From assembly GCA_029817715.1 (NCBI GenBank), contig JARUPY010000398.1, forward strand, positions 2,294,001-2,358,000: a DNA stretch of 64,000 bases, given 5' to 3'. The notes beneath the pieces are model-generated. The model was not told where the DNA came from, ran no database searches, and saw only the letters and a program-made list of their open reading frames with translations. Made by a program: the position numbers and the translations under genes. Position 1 is the stretch's first letter; every line of letters begins with the position of its first letter. This stretch comes from Melastoma dodecandrum (lineage: Eukaryota > Streptophyta > Magnoliopsida > Myrtales > Melastomataceae). This document shows, in pieces, positions 41,332 through 49,959 of this stretch.

Positions 41332-42561
41332 ATGACGATCCTCGCGCAACGAACCTCCTACCGCTCGCCCGCGGTCCTGCTTGCGTCGGCTGCGTCGGCC
41401 GCCCCCTCTGCGCGGCTCGCCCCCGGACTCGAATTCGCGATCGTCCGCGATCTCGCGGGGCTGGAGGCGCTGCGCGCGGACTGGACCACGCTCTTCGCCG
41501 CGCACGGGCGACCGCATCAGGTCTTTCAGACCTACGCGTGGCTCTCGACCTGGGCTCGCCTCTACCTGGATGATCGCACGCGTCCCGCGATCGTCGCCGG
41601 GCGGCGCGGGGGACGCCTCGTCCTCCTGTGGCCGATGGTCGAGCGAAGGGTTCTCGGACTGCGGCTGCTGACCGGAATGGGCGAGCCTGCCAGCCAATAC
41701 ACCGATGCGCTGGTCGACCCTCTGCTCGGGACCGGCGGGCTCGAGGCGGCGTGGGCGTTTCTGCGCACGCAGCGCGTCGACGTGATCGCGATGCGGCGTG
41801 TGCGCGCCGACGCGGCCGTCTCTCCGCTGTTGCGCGGCGCGGCGCGTTTGGCGCAGCGCGCCGAGGCCCCGTTTGTCGCCTTCGGCGCGTTTCCCGATGC
41901 CGCGGCCTTCGCCGCGAGCTTCCCGGGCAAGCTGCGCTCGTCGCGCCGGCGCCGCCGTCGCCTCGCCGAGGCGCACGGTGCGCTGACGCTCGCCGTGTAC
42001 GGCGCCTCGCCGGAGGCGGCCGCACATGTCGCCACCGCCCTCGCGTTCAAACGCGCCTGGGCGGTGCGCAAGGGCGCGGTCGCGCCCGCGTTGCGGGACC
42101 CGCGTTTCGAGCAATTCTTCGTCGCGGCGGCGCGCGGCGGCGAGGACGCACCCGACCTGCGCATCTGCGTCCTGCGCAGCGGCGCGCGCATCGTCGGCAT
42201 CGAGGTCGCCGTCGCCTGTCGGGGGTGGCTCTTCGGCCACGTACTCGCACCCGACCCCGACGCACCGATTTCGGGGCTCGGCGGTCTCCTCGCCGAGATG
42301 ACGCTCTCGAGGGCGCTCGAGGATGGAGCGCACGCCTACGACCTCCTCGCGCCGGCCGACCCCTACAAGCTCGAGTGGACCATGACCCGGATCGCGGTCT
42401 GCGACCACACGCGCGCCCGCACGATCCGCGGCTGGCTCTACGCGCGCCTCTGGCTGGCGTTCGGGCGCCCGCGTGCCAAGGCGGCGCTCCGGCGCTTGCG
42501 CCCGCTGCTCGAGCGCGGCCGGCGCAACGACGCGCCCACCCCCCGGGCGGGCGGGGAATAG
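41332..42561 (+). CDS. CelD/BcsL-like GNAT acyltransferase
   Basis: 409 residues of the CelD/BcsL-type acetyltransferase group, related to FemAB-like GNAT folds. Family-like parts are VFQTYAWLSTWARLYL near residue 65, a Lys/Arg-rich segment SRRRRRRLAEAHG, and the C-terminal LLAEMTLSRALEDGAHAYDLL with DPYKLEWTM. Such proteins often modify surface polysaccharides or lipids. No cellulose genes are nearby, so the substrate is open. The ATG at 41332 follows the interrupted gene closely, suggesting one transcript. Confidence 0.8.
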   Translation: MTILAQRTSYRSPAVLLASAASAAPSARLAPGLEFAIVRDLAGLEALRADWTTLFAAHGRPHQVFQTYAWLSTWARLYLDDRTRPAIVAGRRGGRLVLLWPMVERRVLGLRLLTGMGEPASQYTDALVDPLLGTGGLEAAWAFLRTQRVDVIAMRRVRADAAVSPLLRGAARLAQRAEAPFVAFGAFPDAAAFAASFPGKLRSSRRRRRRLAEAHGALTLAVYGASPEAAAHVATALAFKRAWAVRKGAVAPALRDPRFEQFFVAAARGGEDAPDLRICVLRSGARIVGIEVAVACRGWLFGHVLAPDPDAPISGLGGLLAEMTLSRALEDGAHAYDLLAPADPYKLEWTMTRIAVCDHTRARTIRGWLYARLWLAFGRPRAKAALRRLRPLLERGRRNDAPTPRAGGE

Positions 42562-42617
42562 TCGCGCATCTCGTCTTCGGTTAAGGCTGACGCGGATGCC
42601 GCGCCCGGGAGCCGACG

Positions 42618-43538
42618 ATGGAATGGGACAATTTTCGCCGCTCTGACAACGTCGAGGACCGGCGCGGCGATGACGGCGTGCCGATGGGCCCGGGCGGCGG
42701 CGGCTTCGGCGGCGCCGGCGGCCTCGGCCTCGGCACGATCGTCGTCCTCGGCCTCATCGGCTACGCGCTCGGCATCGATCCGCGCATCCTCATCGGCGGT
42801 GCCGAGATGGTCCACAACGCACGCAACGGCGGGGAGGCGCAGCAGCCCTACACCCCGCGCGAGCCGCAGCGCCAGGCGCAGACCGGCACGCCGTCCGACC
42901 AGCTCGGCCAGTTCGTCGCGGCGGTACTCGGCGAGACCGAGGACACCTGGTCGCGCGTGCTGCCGGCGCAAAAGAACATCCGCTATCAGCCGGTGAAGCT
43001 CGTGCTTTATTCCGGCCGGACGCGATCGGGCTGCGGCGGCGCGCAGGCGGCAATGGGACCGTTCTATTGCCCGATCGACAAGAAGGTCTATCTCGATCTC
43101 TCGTTTTTTCGCGAGATGAAGACGCGGCTCGGCGGCGGCGGCGACTTCGCCTACGCCTACGTGATCGCGCACGAGATCGGCCACCACATCCAGGATCAGC
43201 TGGGCATCCTCGACAAAGTGGACGCGCAGAAGCAGCGCGCCTCCTCCGAGGAGCGCAACGCCCTCTCCGTCCGCATCGAGCTGATGGCGGACTGCTTCGC
43301 CGGCGTCTGGGCGGCGAACGCCAACACGAAGGACAAATTCCTGCAAGACGGCGACGTCGAGAAGGCCGTGGCGACGGCGAAGGCGATCGGCGACGACACG
43401 CTGCAGAAGGCCGCGCGCGGCTACGCCGTACCCGACAGCTTCACGCACGGCTCCTCGGCCCAGCGCATCCGCTGGCTGAAGACCGGGCTCGACTCGGGCA
43501 AGATCGACGCCTGCAACACGTTCGGGCAGGCGAATTAG
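42618..43538 (+). CDS. YpfJ-like neutral zinc metallopeptidase family protein
   Basis: 306 residues. A Gly-rich lead and one membrane helix (LGLGTIVVLGLIGYALGID) anchor it, with the C-terminal domain holding the zinc motif YVIAHEIGHHIQDQLGI and a third ligand region IELMADCFAGVWA. The family (YpfJ, PF04228) looks like a peptidase, but activity is little tested. The ATG at 42618 begins MEWDNFRRSDNVEDRRG, the family start. It stands alone between same-strand and opposite-strand genes. Confidence 0.93.
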   Translation: MEWDNFRRSDNVEDRRGDDGVPMGPGGGGFGGAGGLGLGTIVVLGLIGYALGIDPRILIGGAEMVHNARNGGEAQQPYTPREPQRQAQTGTPSDQLGQFVAAVLGETEDTWSRVLPAQKNIRYQPVKLVLYSGRTRSGCGGAQAAMGPFYCPIDKKVYLDLSFFREMKTRLGGGGDFAYAYVIAHEIGHHIQDQLGILDKVDAQKQRASSEERNALSVRIELMADCFAGVWAANANTKDKFLQDGDVEKAVATAKAIGDDTLQKAARGYAVPDSFTHGSSAQRIRWLKTGLDSGKIDACNTFGQAN

Positions 43539-43547
43539 CCGCCGGCC

Positions 43548-44072
43548 TCACCCGATCGGCGTCGCCCGGCTGCGCAGCACGCGGACGGGCGCGAGCGCCC
43601 GCACCAGGGCGGAAAAACCGCGGGCGGACACGCCCTGGCACGCCTCCCGGCTCGCGATCAGCGCGACGCGCCGCGTGCGGTCGGGCAGCAGGCGTCCCGC
43701 GAGGCTCGCCGGCGCGACGCAGACCACCGCGCGCGTTGCCCCCGCATGACGCGAAAGATCCTCGATCTCCTCGACCAGGCCGCCCTGCGGCACGAACCCG
43801 CTGAGGACGATGAGCAGCAGCGGTCCCTTGGCGGCCGCGACCGCCGCGCTCAGCCGCTCGCCTTCGGTATCGCCCTGCACCAGCCCGCAGCCGGCCTGAT
43901 CCGCGATATCGCCCAGCCCCAAGCCTTTCGGGGCGGCGAGCGTCACGTCGCGCACGACACCTGCCACCACCGCCGAGACGAGCCAGCCCAGCGAGCGCAC
44001 GACGACTTCGGCGAGACGGATCGTGTCCTCTCCGTCGAGCAGGTCGGGCGCCAGGACGATTGCAGAAATCAT
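43548..44072 (-). CDS. Hypothetical protein with remote GT-A-like pattern
   Basis: 174 residues from MISAIVLAPDLLDGEDT. The order of segments (VVAGVVRDVTL, IADQAGCGLVQGD, AAVAAAKGPLLLIVLSGFVPQGG) recalls small GT-A-type glycosyltransferases after loss of their DxD-like acidic motif. That is a guess from pattern only. Upstream in-frame codons reach 44219 but would run through the divergent control region. The ATG at 44072 has no strong ribosome-binding site. It is divergent from the radical-SAM gene. Confidence 0.6.
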   Translation of the reverse strand: MISAIVLAPDLLDGEDTIRLAEVVVRSLGWLVSAVVAGVVRDVTLAAPKGLGLGDIADQAGCGLVQGDTEGERLSAAVAAAKGPLLLIVLSGFVPQGGLVEEIEDLSRHAGATRAVVCVAPASLAGRLLPDRTRRVALIASREACQGVSARGFSALVRALAPVRVLRSRATPIG

Positions 44073-44167
44073 TGCGGACCCATGGCTTTCCCGAGCCGCC
44101 TTGGCAAGAATCATGCGCCGGCGCACGCCGGACAAGACGCCGCGCACAACGCAATAGTTTTCCCTGC

Positions 44168-44176
44168 TTATCCACA
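44168..44176 (+). promoter_or_regulatory. Perfect DnaA-box consensus TTATCCACA
   Basis: TTATCCACA matches the strong DnaA-box consensus exactly. It lies in the 167-base divergent region between 44072 and 44240, 26 bases before the LexA box. There is no AT-rich unwinding element or box cluster, so it is not an origin. DnaA as a transcription factor or chance are both possible. Confidence 0.5.
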
Positions 44177-44201
44177 GACAGCGCTGGACAATTCCTTTTT
44201 T

Positions 44202-44216
44202 GTTCTCTAAATGTTC
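44202..44216 (+). promoter_or_regulatory. LexA (SOS) box GTTC-N7-GTTC
   Basis: GTTCTCTAAATGTTC is a perfect alphaproteobacterial LexA operator (direct repeat GTTC-N7-GTTC). It sits 24 bases before the GTG of the radical-SAM gene at 44240 and may also serve the divergent gene. DNA-damage induction is the direct prediction. Confidence 0.8.
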
Positions 44217-44239
44217 CATACGACATTGGAGGTTCTCAC

Positions 44240-45397
44240 GTGCGCCCGCAGTCTAGTGCCCTCCGGCCCCGGTTCGTTCCGCAACGGAGTTCCGACGCGT
44301 TCTGCGGTGCGCCGGACCAGATGCGCGCCCTGGAGCACGACCGGCACAAGGGGCGTGGCGCTCTTTCGAACGCGAGCGGGCGCTTCGAGCCGCTGGCGCG
44401 CAAGCTCGAGGACGACGGCTGGGGAATCGCCGAGCTGCCGGCGACGCGCCCGCGCACCGAAGTGACCTACGAGCGCGCTCGCACGATCATCGCGCGAAAC
44501 GAGTCGCCGGACATCTCCTTCGACCGTTCGATCAACCCCTATCGTGGCTGCGAACACGGCTGCGTCTATTGTTTCGCGCGCCCGACCCACGCGTTCCAGG
44601 GTCTGTCGCCGGGGCTCGACTTCGAGACCAAGCTGTTCGCCAAGCCGAACGCTGCGGCGCTGCTCGAGGCGGAGCTGTCCGCGCCGAATTACGTGCCGAA
44701 GACGATCGCAATCGGCACCAACACGGATCCCTATCAGCCGATCGAGCGCAAGGAGCGCATCACCCGCCAAGTGCTGGAGGTGCTCGCGCGCGCCAACCAC
44801 CCGGTCGGCATCGTGACGAAATCGGCGCTCGTGCTGCGCGACATCGACATACTGAAACCGATGGCCGCGAAGGGGCTGGCCAAGGTGGCGATCTCGGTCA
44901 CGACGCTCGACGCGGATCTGGCGCGCAAGCTCGAGCCGCGGGCGAGCCTCCCGGAGCGCCGGCTCGCGGCGATCGAGGCGTTGGCCGCCGCCGGCATCCC
45001 GACGACGGTCCTCGTCGCGCCGATCATCCCCGCCATCAACGATGCCGAGATCGAGACGATCCTGACGCGCGCGGCGGCGCATGGCGCACGCGAGGCCGGC
45101 TACGTCATGCTGCGCCTGCCGCTTGAGCTGCGCGACCTTTTCGAGGAATGGCTGGCGGTCCACTACCCCGATCGGCTGCGCCACGTCATGACGCTCGTCG
45201 CCTCGATGCGGCGGGGGAAGACGTACGACTCGGCCTGGGGCGAGCGGATGACCGGGACCGGGCCATTCGCGTGGATGATCGGGCGGCGGTTCGAGGCCGC
45301 GGCGGCCCGCAACGGCTTTCGCACCGAACGCCTGAAGCTGCGCACCGACCTCTTCGTGCGCCCTGCCGCGCAGGGCGAGCAGTTGAGCCTCCTGTAG
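44240..45397 (+). CDS. Radical SAM protein, SplB-related (PA0069/Rv2578c-like)
   Basis: 385 residues. The radical-SAM cluster motif NPYRGCEHGCVYCFARPTH has the CxxxCxxC of the spore-photoproduct-lyase-like group. A TIAIGTNTDPYQPIERK block follows, typical of the PA0069-like proteins whose substrate is unknown. The start GTG at 44240 has GGAGG 8 bases upstream; longer in-frame starts would run through the control region. A perfect LexA box precedes it, so a DNA-damage role is plausible. The C-terminus is short and polar (GEQLSLL). Confidence 0.87.
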   Translation: MRPQSSALRPRFVPQRSSDAFCGAPDQMRALEHDRHKGRGALSNASGRFEPLARKLEDDGWGIAELPATRPRTEVTYERARTIIARNESPDISFDRSINPYRGCEHGCVYCFARPTHAFQGLSPGLDFETKLFAKPNAAALLEAELSAPNYVPKTIAIGTNTDPYQPIERKERITRQVLEVLARANHPVGIVTKSALVLRDIDILKPMAAKGLAKVAISVTTLDADLARKLEPRASLPERRLAAIEALAAAGIPTTVLVAPIIPAINDAEIETILTRAAAHGAREAGYVMLRLPLELRDLFEEWLAVHYPDRLRHVMTLVASMRRGKTYDSAWGERMTGTGPFAWMIGRRFEAAAARNGFRTERLKLRTDLFVRPAAQGEQLSLL

Positions 45398-45407
45398 CGC
45401 GTTCCCG

Positions 45408-45926
45408 TCAGTGCCCGAGGTGAAGGGCGAACCACAAGACGATGACGAAGAGCACCGCGATGAGGCCGTAGGTGACGAAGAGACCGTTGGTCAGCGTCTT
45501 CGCGTCCGTGCCGGCGATGCGCGGCGTGACGGCCCGCGCGCTGCTGCCGTCCGTGCTGGGGCCGTGTCCCGCCAGCGTCGCCTCGGCGAGGTGGCGGTAG
45601 GTGGCGAGGCGGCGCGGGGTGCTCTCGCCGATGATGTAGGCGGCGAGCTCCGCCTCGTTCGGCGCGCGGCCCTTGCCCGCCTCGAACGCCTTGTGCCAGT
45701 CGAGCCGGTTCTGCTTGTAGATCGAATAGGCGACGAGGCCGGTGATGTCGGAGTCGTCCTTCACCAGCGCCCCGAAGATGCCGCCGCGATCGCTCGGGTC
45801 CGGCGTCGTGGCGGGCACAGAGGCGACAAACGAGGACGGCGTCGCCGGGTCTCTCGTGCCGCCCGCGGGTGCGAACGGGGTCGTGCGCGGCATGACCGGA
45901 TCGGCGACCGGATCGTCCTTATCCAT
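45408..45926 (-). CDS. Hypothetical protein with one C-terminal membrane helix
   Basis: 172 residues. A disordered, Pro/Thr-rich N-terminal third is followed by GIFGALVKDDSDITGLVAYS, a helical segment with KQNRLDWHKAFEAGKGR, and a final helix LFVTYGLIAVLFVIVLWFAL that should anchor it. AGGA lies 6 bases before the ATG at 45926. It converges on the radical-SAM gene and is divergent from rnhB. No assigned function. Confidence 0.72.
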   Translation of the reverse strand: MDKDDPVADPVMPRTTPFAPAGGTRDPATPSSFVASVPATTPDPSDRGGIFGALVKDDSDITGLVAYSIYKQNRLDWHKAFEAGKGRAPNEAELAAYIIGESTPRRLATYRHLAEATLAGHGPSTDGSSARAVTPRIAGTDAKTLTNGLFVTYGLIAVLFVIVLWFALHLGH

Positions 45927-46025
45927 AGCTTCCTGCGCTCCCCTGATCCACGCGGCTTGCTTAGCACGCGAAGCAGCGTCATCAAGGGTGGGTTCCCTGT
46001 CCATTGGTCGAGCGCGAAGTCGAAG

Positions 46026-46649
46026 ATGCCGGCGCCCTATTACCGCCTGGAACGCGCATTGTTTCGACGGGGCGTCCGCCCGGTGGCCGGCGTGGACGAG
46101 GTCGGGCGCGGCCCCCTCGCCGGTCCGGTCTGCGCCGCCGCCGTCATCCTCGATCCCGACCGGCGCCCGAAAGGTCTGGCGGATTCGAAGGCTCTGAGCG
46201 CCGAGGCGCGCGAGGGTCTGCACGATGCCATCCTCGAGAGCGCGCTCGGCGTCAGCGTCGCCTTCGCGACCGCAGCCGAGGTCGACGCGATCAACATCCG
46301 ACAGGCGACCTTCCTCGCGATGCGCCGCGCCCTCGCCGGCCTCGCGATGGTGCCGCGCTACGTGCTCGTCGACGGCAACGATCTGCCCCCGTGCCTCGTG
46401 TGCGAGGGCGAGACCGTCATCAAGGGCGATGCCACCTCCGCCTCGATCGCCGCCGCCTCCATCGTCGCGAAGGTCGCGCGCGATCGTATGATGCGCCGCC
46501 TTTGTAAGCTTCACCCCGCCTACGGCTTCAGTCGCCACGTCGGCTACGGCACGCCCGAACATCTGGCCGCTCTCCTCGCGCACGGCCCCTGCATCCTCCA
46601 TCGCATGAGCTTCGCCCCTCTCCGCGCGCTGACCGCCCGCGCCGCCTGA
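46026..46649 (+). CDS. rnhB: Ribonuclease HII
   Basis: Removes ribonucleotides and RNA from RNA-DNA hybrids. It has 207 residues. The DEDD active site is visible: GVDEVGRGPLAGPV supplies D and E, LVDGND a third acid, and the fourth is expected in SIVAKVARDRMM. The family loop LADSKAL is present. The ATG at 46026 begins MPAPYYRLERALF. The usual Rhizobiales neighbour is ccrM, as here. Confidence 0.95.
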   Translation: MPAPYYRLERALFRRGVRPVAGVDEVGRGPLAGPVCAAAVILDPDRRPKGLADSKALSAEAREGLHDAILESALGVSVAFATAAEVDAINIRQATFLAMRRALAGLAMVPRYVLVDGNDLPPCLVCEGETVIKGDATSASIAAASIVAKVARDRMMRRLCKLHPAYGFSRHVGYGTPEHLAALLAHGPCILHRMSFAPLRALTARAA

Positions 46650-46769
46650 GCGCCGATCGCTCGAATTGTCCGAAAAGGACACACGCCTTTTTCACCTTGT
46701 GAAACGCGCCTTTTACCTCGCCTGGGCCAAGGTAGCGCCGTTGGTTGGTTGCGTAACCGGTGTGTGTAA

Positions 46770-47957
<1,188 letters not shown>

Positions 47958-48292
47958 GTCAAAGCCCGCGCGGCACCAGCGCAGGCACGCAATGTTCTGG
48001 CTCGGAAAGATGTACGACAGGCGCCGTCATCGGCGACACCTATCCGTTGCCTGCATGGCGGCGATCATGCGCGAGGCGTCTTCGAACTCAAGGACGGCCC
48101 GAACGGGCCGCCGCCGGAGGCGGTGAGCTTCGCTCATCCTTGACTTCGAAGCCGCCTCGCGCCCCGCTGGACGCCAAGCAAGCTAAGGAGGAGGCCAAGA
48201 CAAGACCGTCGCAGATCTATCGAACTCGGTCAGGCGCTGGACAAGCCAAAACGACCTTCCTATAAGACCGCTCGCTTCGCGCTGCGCGGCAC
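47958..48292. other. Intergenic stretch between ccrM and tRNA-Phe, no gene seen
   Basis: 335 bases. Short frames here lack ribosome-binding sites and coding character. A small hairpin (GGCCCGAACGGGCC) is present near 48101, with no U-run. I see no RNA gene, promoter or repeat I would call. Confidence 0.6.
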
Positions 48293-48368
48293 GCCCAGGT
48301 AGCTCAGTTGGTAGAGCATGCGACTGAAAATCGCAGTGTCGGTGGTTCGATTCCGCCCCTGGGCACCA
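48293..48368 (+). tRNA. tRNA-Phe (GAA)
   Basis: 76 bases from GCCCAGGTAGCTCAG to the encoded CCA end. The acceptor stem GCCCAGG pairs with CCTGGGC. The anticodon stem TGCGA/TCGCA closes the loop CTGAAAA, with anticodon GAA at 48326-48328. The T-loop GGTTCGATTCC is standard. Nothing downstream repeats its 3' end, so there is no sign of an integrated element. Confidence 0.97.
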
Positions 48369-48445
48369 CCTGACGTTCGGGCCTGCTAGGTCCTTCGCAA
48401 CCGGCCTAATCGAACATCGCTGCTGCGGGGCACGCACGTCGTCCC

Positions 48446-48488
48446 TTGACCTGGAGTGTCGCGCGCAGATACTTAGCTAGATGGCTAA
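48446..48488 (+). promoter_or_regulatory. Promoter and palindrome over the arsR-type start
   Basis: TTGACC (48446-48451) and GATACT (about 48468-48473), 16 bases apart, form a plausible sigma-70 promoter. Its start point would fall about 48480, one base before the ATG at 48481. TTAGC-N6-GCTAA (48473-48488) is an inverted repeat covering the ATG, a likely operator for the encoded regulator. No ribosome-binding site is visible. Confidence 0.5.
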
Positions 48489-48822
48489 CTTAGATCGCGT
48501 CTTTCATTCCTTGGCGGATGCCACGCGCCGCGCGGTCATCGCACAGCTGGCCGGCGGCCCGGCGAGCGTCGGCGACCTCGCGCAGCGCCACGACATGGCG
48601 CTGCCGAGCTTCATGAAACATATTCGCGTGCTCGAGGAGAGTGGGATCGTCATATCCCACAAAAAGGGACGCGTGCGGCTCTGCACGCTGCGCGACGACA
48701 CCCTCGGTGCGGCGCGGGACTGGCTCGAGCACGAGCGCAAGCTCTGGTCGAGACGCCTCGATCGATTGGACGCGTTCGTGGAAACGCTCGCCCTGAAGGA
48801 TGAGAAGCATGGACATCGATGA
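48481..48822 (+). CDS. ArsR-family winged-helix repressor
   Basis: 113 residues. The helix-turn-helix is in [33 protein letters not shown] followed by the wing KKGRVRLC. Metal-binding cysteines are not arranged as in ArsR/SmtB, so a non-metal signal is likely. It belongs to the regulators paired with SRPBCC proteins, and its end overlaps that gene by 14 bases. The ATG is the first codon of a predicted leaderless message and lies in a palindrome. Autoregulation is an inference. Confidence 0.9.
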   Translation: MANLDRVFHSLADATRRAVIAQLAGGPASVGDLAQRHDMALPSFMKHIRVLEESGIVISHKKGRVRLCTLRDDTLGAARDWLEHERKLWSRRLDRLDAFVETLALKDEKHGHR

Positions 48823-49282
48823 GACGCTCGATCTCGTTCTGGAGCGCGTTGTGACGGCGACCCCGGCGCAGCTCTGGCGGGCGTGGACCGAGCCGGAGCT
48901 CCTGAAGCAATGGTTCGCACCCAAGCCGTATGGCGTCGTGAAGGCGCAGGTCGAGCCCGTCGCGGGCGGCGCCTTCACGATCGTGATGTGCTCGCCGGAG
49001 GGCCAGGCCTTTCCCGAAAAGCCGGGCTGCGTCCTCGTCGCCGAGCCGCAGCACCGACTCGTCTGGACCGACGGGCTCGGCCCCTGTTTTCGCCCGAACG
49101 CGGACGCGTTCATGACGGCCGAGATCACGATGGAGGCGCGAGACGGCGCCACGCTCTACCGCGCGCTCGTGCGCCACAAGAGCCCGGAGGATCGGGCGCG
49201 CCACGAGGAGATGGGATTCCATCAGGGCTGGGCGACCTGCCTCGCGCAGCTCGAATCGCTCGCAAGGCAGCTGACCGTCTGA
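48809..49282 (+). CDS. SRPBCC/AHSA1-type protein
   Basis: 157 residues of the START-like AHSA1 group: [25 protein letters not shown] at the N-terminus, the central beta-grip, and the [14 protein letters not shown] helix near the end. AAGGA lies 8 bases before the ATG at 48809; an ATG at 48800 is too close. It overlaps the ArsR gene and is the usual partner of this regulator type. Ligand unknown. Downstream lies only a remnant of a transporter gene. Confidence 0.9.
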   Translation: MDIDETLDLVLERVVTATPAQLWRAWTEPELLKQWFAPKPYGVVKAQVEPVAGGAFTIVMCSPEGQAFPEKPGCVLVAEPQHRLVWTDGLGPCFRPNADAFMTAEITMEARDGATLYRALVRHKSPEDRARHEEMGFHQGWATCLAQLESLARQLTV

Positions 49283-49286
49283 CCGA

Positions 49287-49300
49287 CAGTCGTACGACTG
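49287..49300. repeat. Perfect 14-bp palindrome after the SRPBCC gene
   Basis: CAGTCGTACGACTG is fully self-complementary. It lies 5 bases after the SRPBCC stop and just before the transporter remnant. It could mark the deletion join or act as a weak stem. No U-run follows. Confidence 0.6.
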
Positions 49301-49304
49301 CCGG

Positions 49305-49532
49305 GGCCGCAACCTCCGTCATGCCGCAACGCTCTACCGTTGGGCGCAGGGCGAGCACGCGGCGCGCGATTATTCGCTGCTCTTCGGCACGGCGTTTCTC
49401 GTGTTTCCGGCTCGCATCCTGGCGCCGATCCTGGCCGGCATGCTCGGATGGCCGGCGTTCTTCACGGCGAGCGTGGCGGTCTACGCGCTTGCGGTCGCGG
49501 CTCTTGTCACCGCGCTCCGCCAAACGGCATGA
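49305..49532 (+). pseudogene. 3' remnant of an MFS/PAT-type transporter gene
   Basis: An open frame without a start codon encodes about 70 residues: YRWAQGEHAARDYSLLFGTA, then LVFPARILAPILAGMLGWPA and AVYALAVAALVTALRQTA before a TGA at 49530-49532. Two hydrophobic helices and the RDYSLLFG segment look like the C-terminal end of a major facilitator (PAT/AmpG-like) transporter. The frame closes upstream (TGA near 49272), so the rest of the gene is missing. No transporter portion is seen before the palindrome at 49287. Confidence 0.55.
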
Positions 49533-49533
49533 G

Positions 49534-49959
49534 TTACAGCGCGGCGGCGATCTTCTCGGCCTGCGCCTTCAGCACCGCGCTATCGGCCATGCCGCCCTCA
49601 TGCTTCTTCAAGGGCACACCCTCGAAGCGCGGAACGACGTGGACATGCAGGTGGAACACGGTCTGGCCGCCCGCGGGCTCGGAAAACTGAAAGATCGTCA
49701 GCCCATCGGCCGCGAACGCCGTCGTCACCGCGCGCGCGACCTTCTGCACGCGCACGATCAGCGCCTGCAGATCGTCCGGCGCGATGTCGAGGATCGTGCG
49801 GGCCTTCGCCTTCGGCACGACGAGGGTGTGGCCATCGCCTTGCGGCATGACATCCATGAAGGCGATGGCGACATCGTCCTCGTAGACCTTCGCGCACGGG
49901 ATCTCGCCGCGCAGGATCTTCGCGAAGATGTTGCTGTCGTCGTAGGGGGTCGCGCTCAT
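49534..49959 (-). CDS. HIT family hydrolase
   Basis: Histidine-triad nucleotide-binding protein, 141 residues. The triad HLHVHVVPRFEG is intact, with NIFAKILRGEIPCAKVYED at the N-terminus. It hydrolyses nucleoside phosphoramidates or adenylated intermediates. The ATG at 49959 overlaps the stop of the upstream acyltransferase gene (ATGA). Specific substrate unknown. Confidence 0.94.
   Translation of the reverse strand: MSATPYDDSNIFAKILRGEIPCAKVYEDDVAIAFMDVMPQGDGHTLVVPKAKARTILDIAPDDLQALIVRVQKVARAVTTAFAADGLTIFQFSEPAGGQTVFHLHVHVVPRFEGVPLKKHEGGMADSAVLKAQAEKIAAAL

Noticed and set aside
44168..44176. Replication origin at the DnaA box
   Set aside because: A single box, no box cluster, no AT-rich unwinding region, and no dnaA, dnaN, parAB or hemE-type neighbours.
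46675..46705. Terminator after rnhB (GTCC-gaaaa-GGAC then a T-run)
   Set aside because: The stem is only 4-5 bp and separated from the T-run by several bases, too weak to call.
48047..48265. 72-codon frame before tRNA-Phe
   Set aside because: No ribosome-binding site, low-complexity Ala/Arg/Lys content and no recognisable motif.
48293..48368. tRNA-Phe as an integration site
   Set aside because: No direct repeat of the tRNA 3' end, integrase or mobility gene is found downstream.
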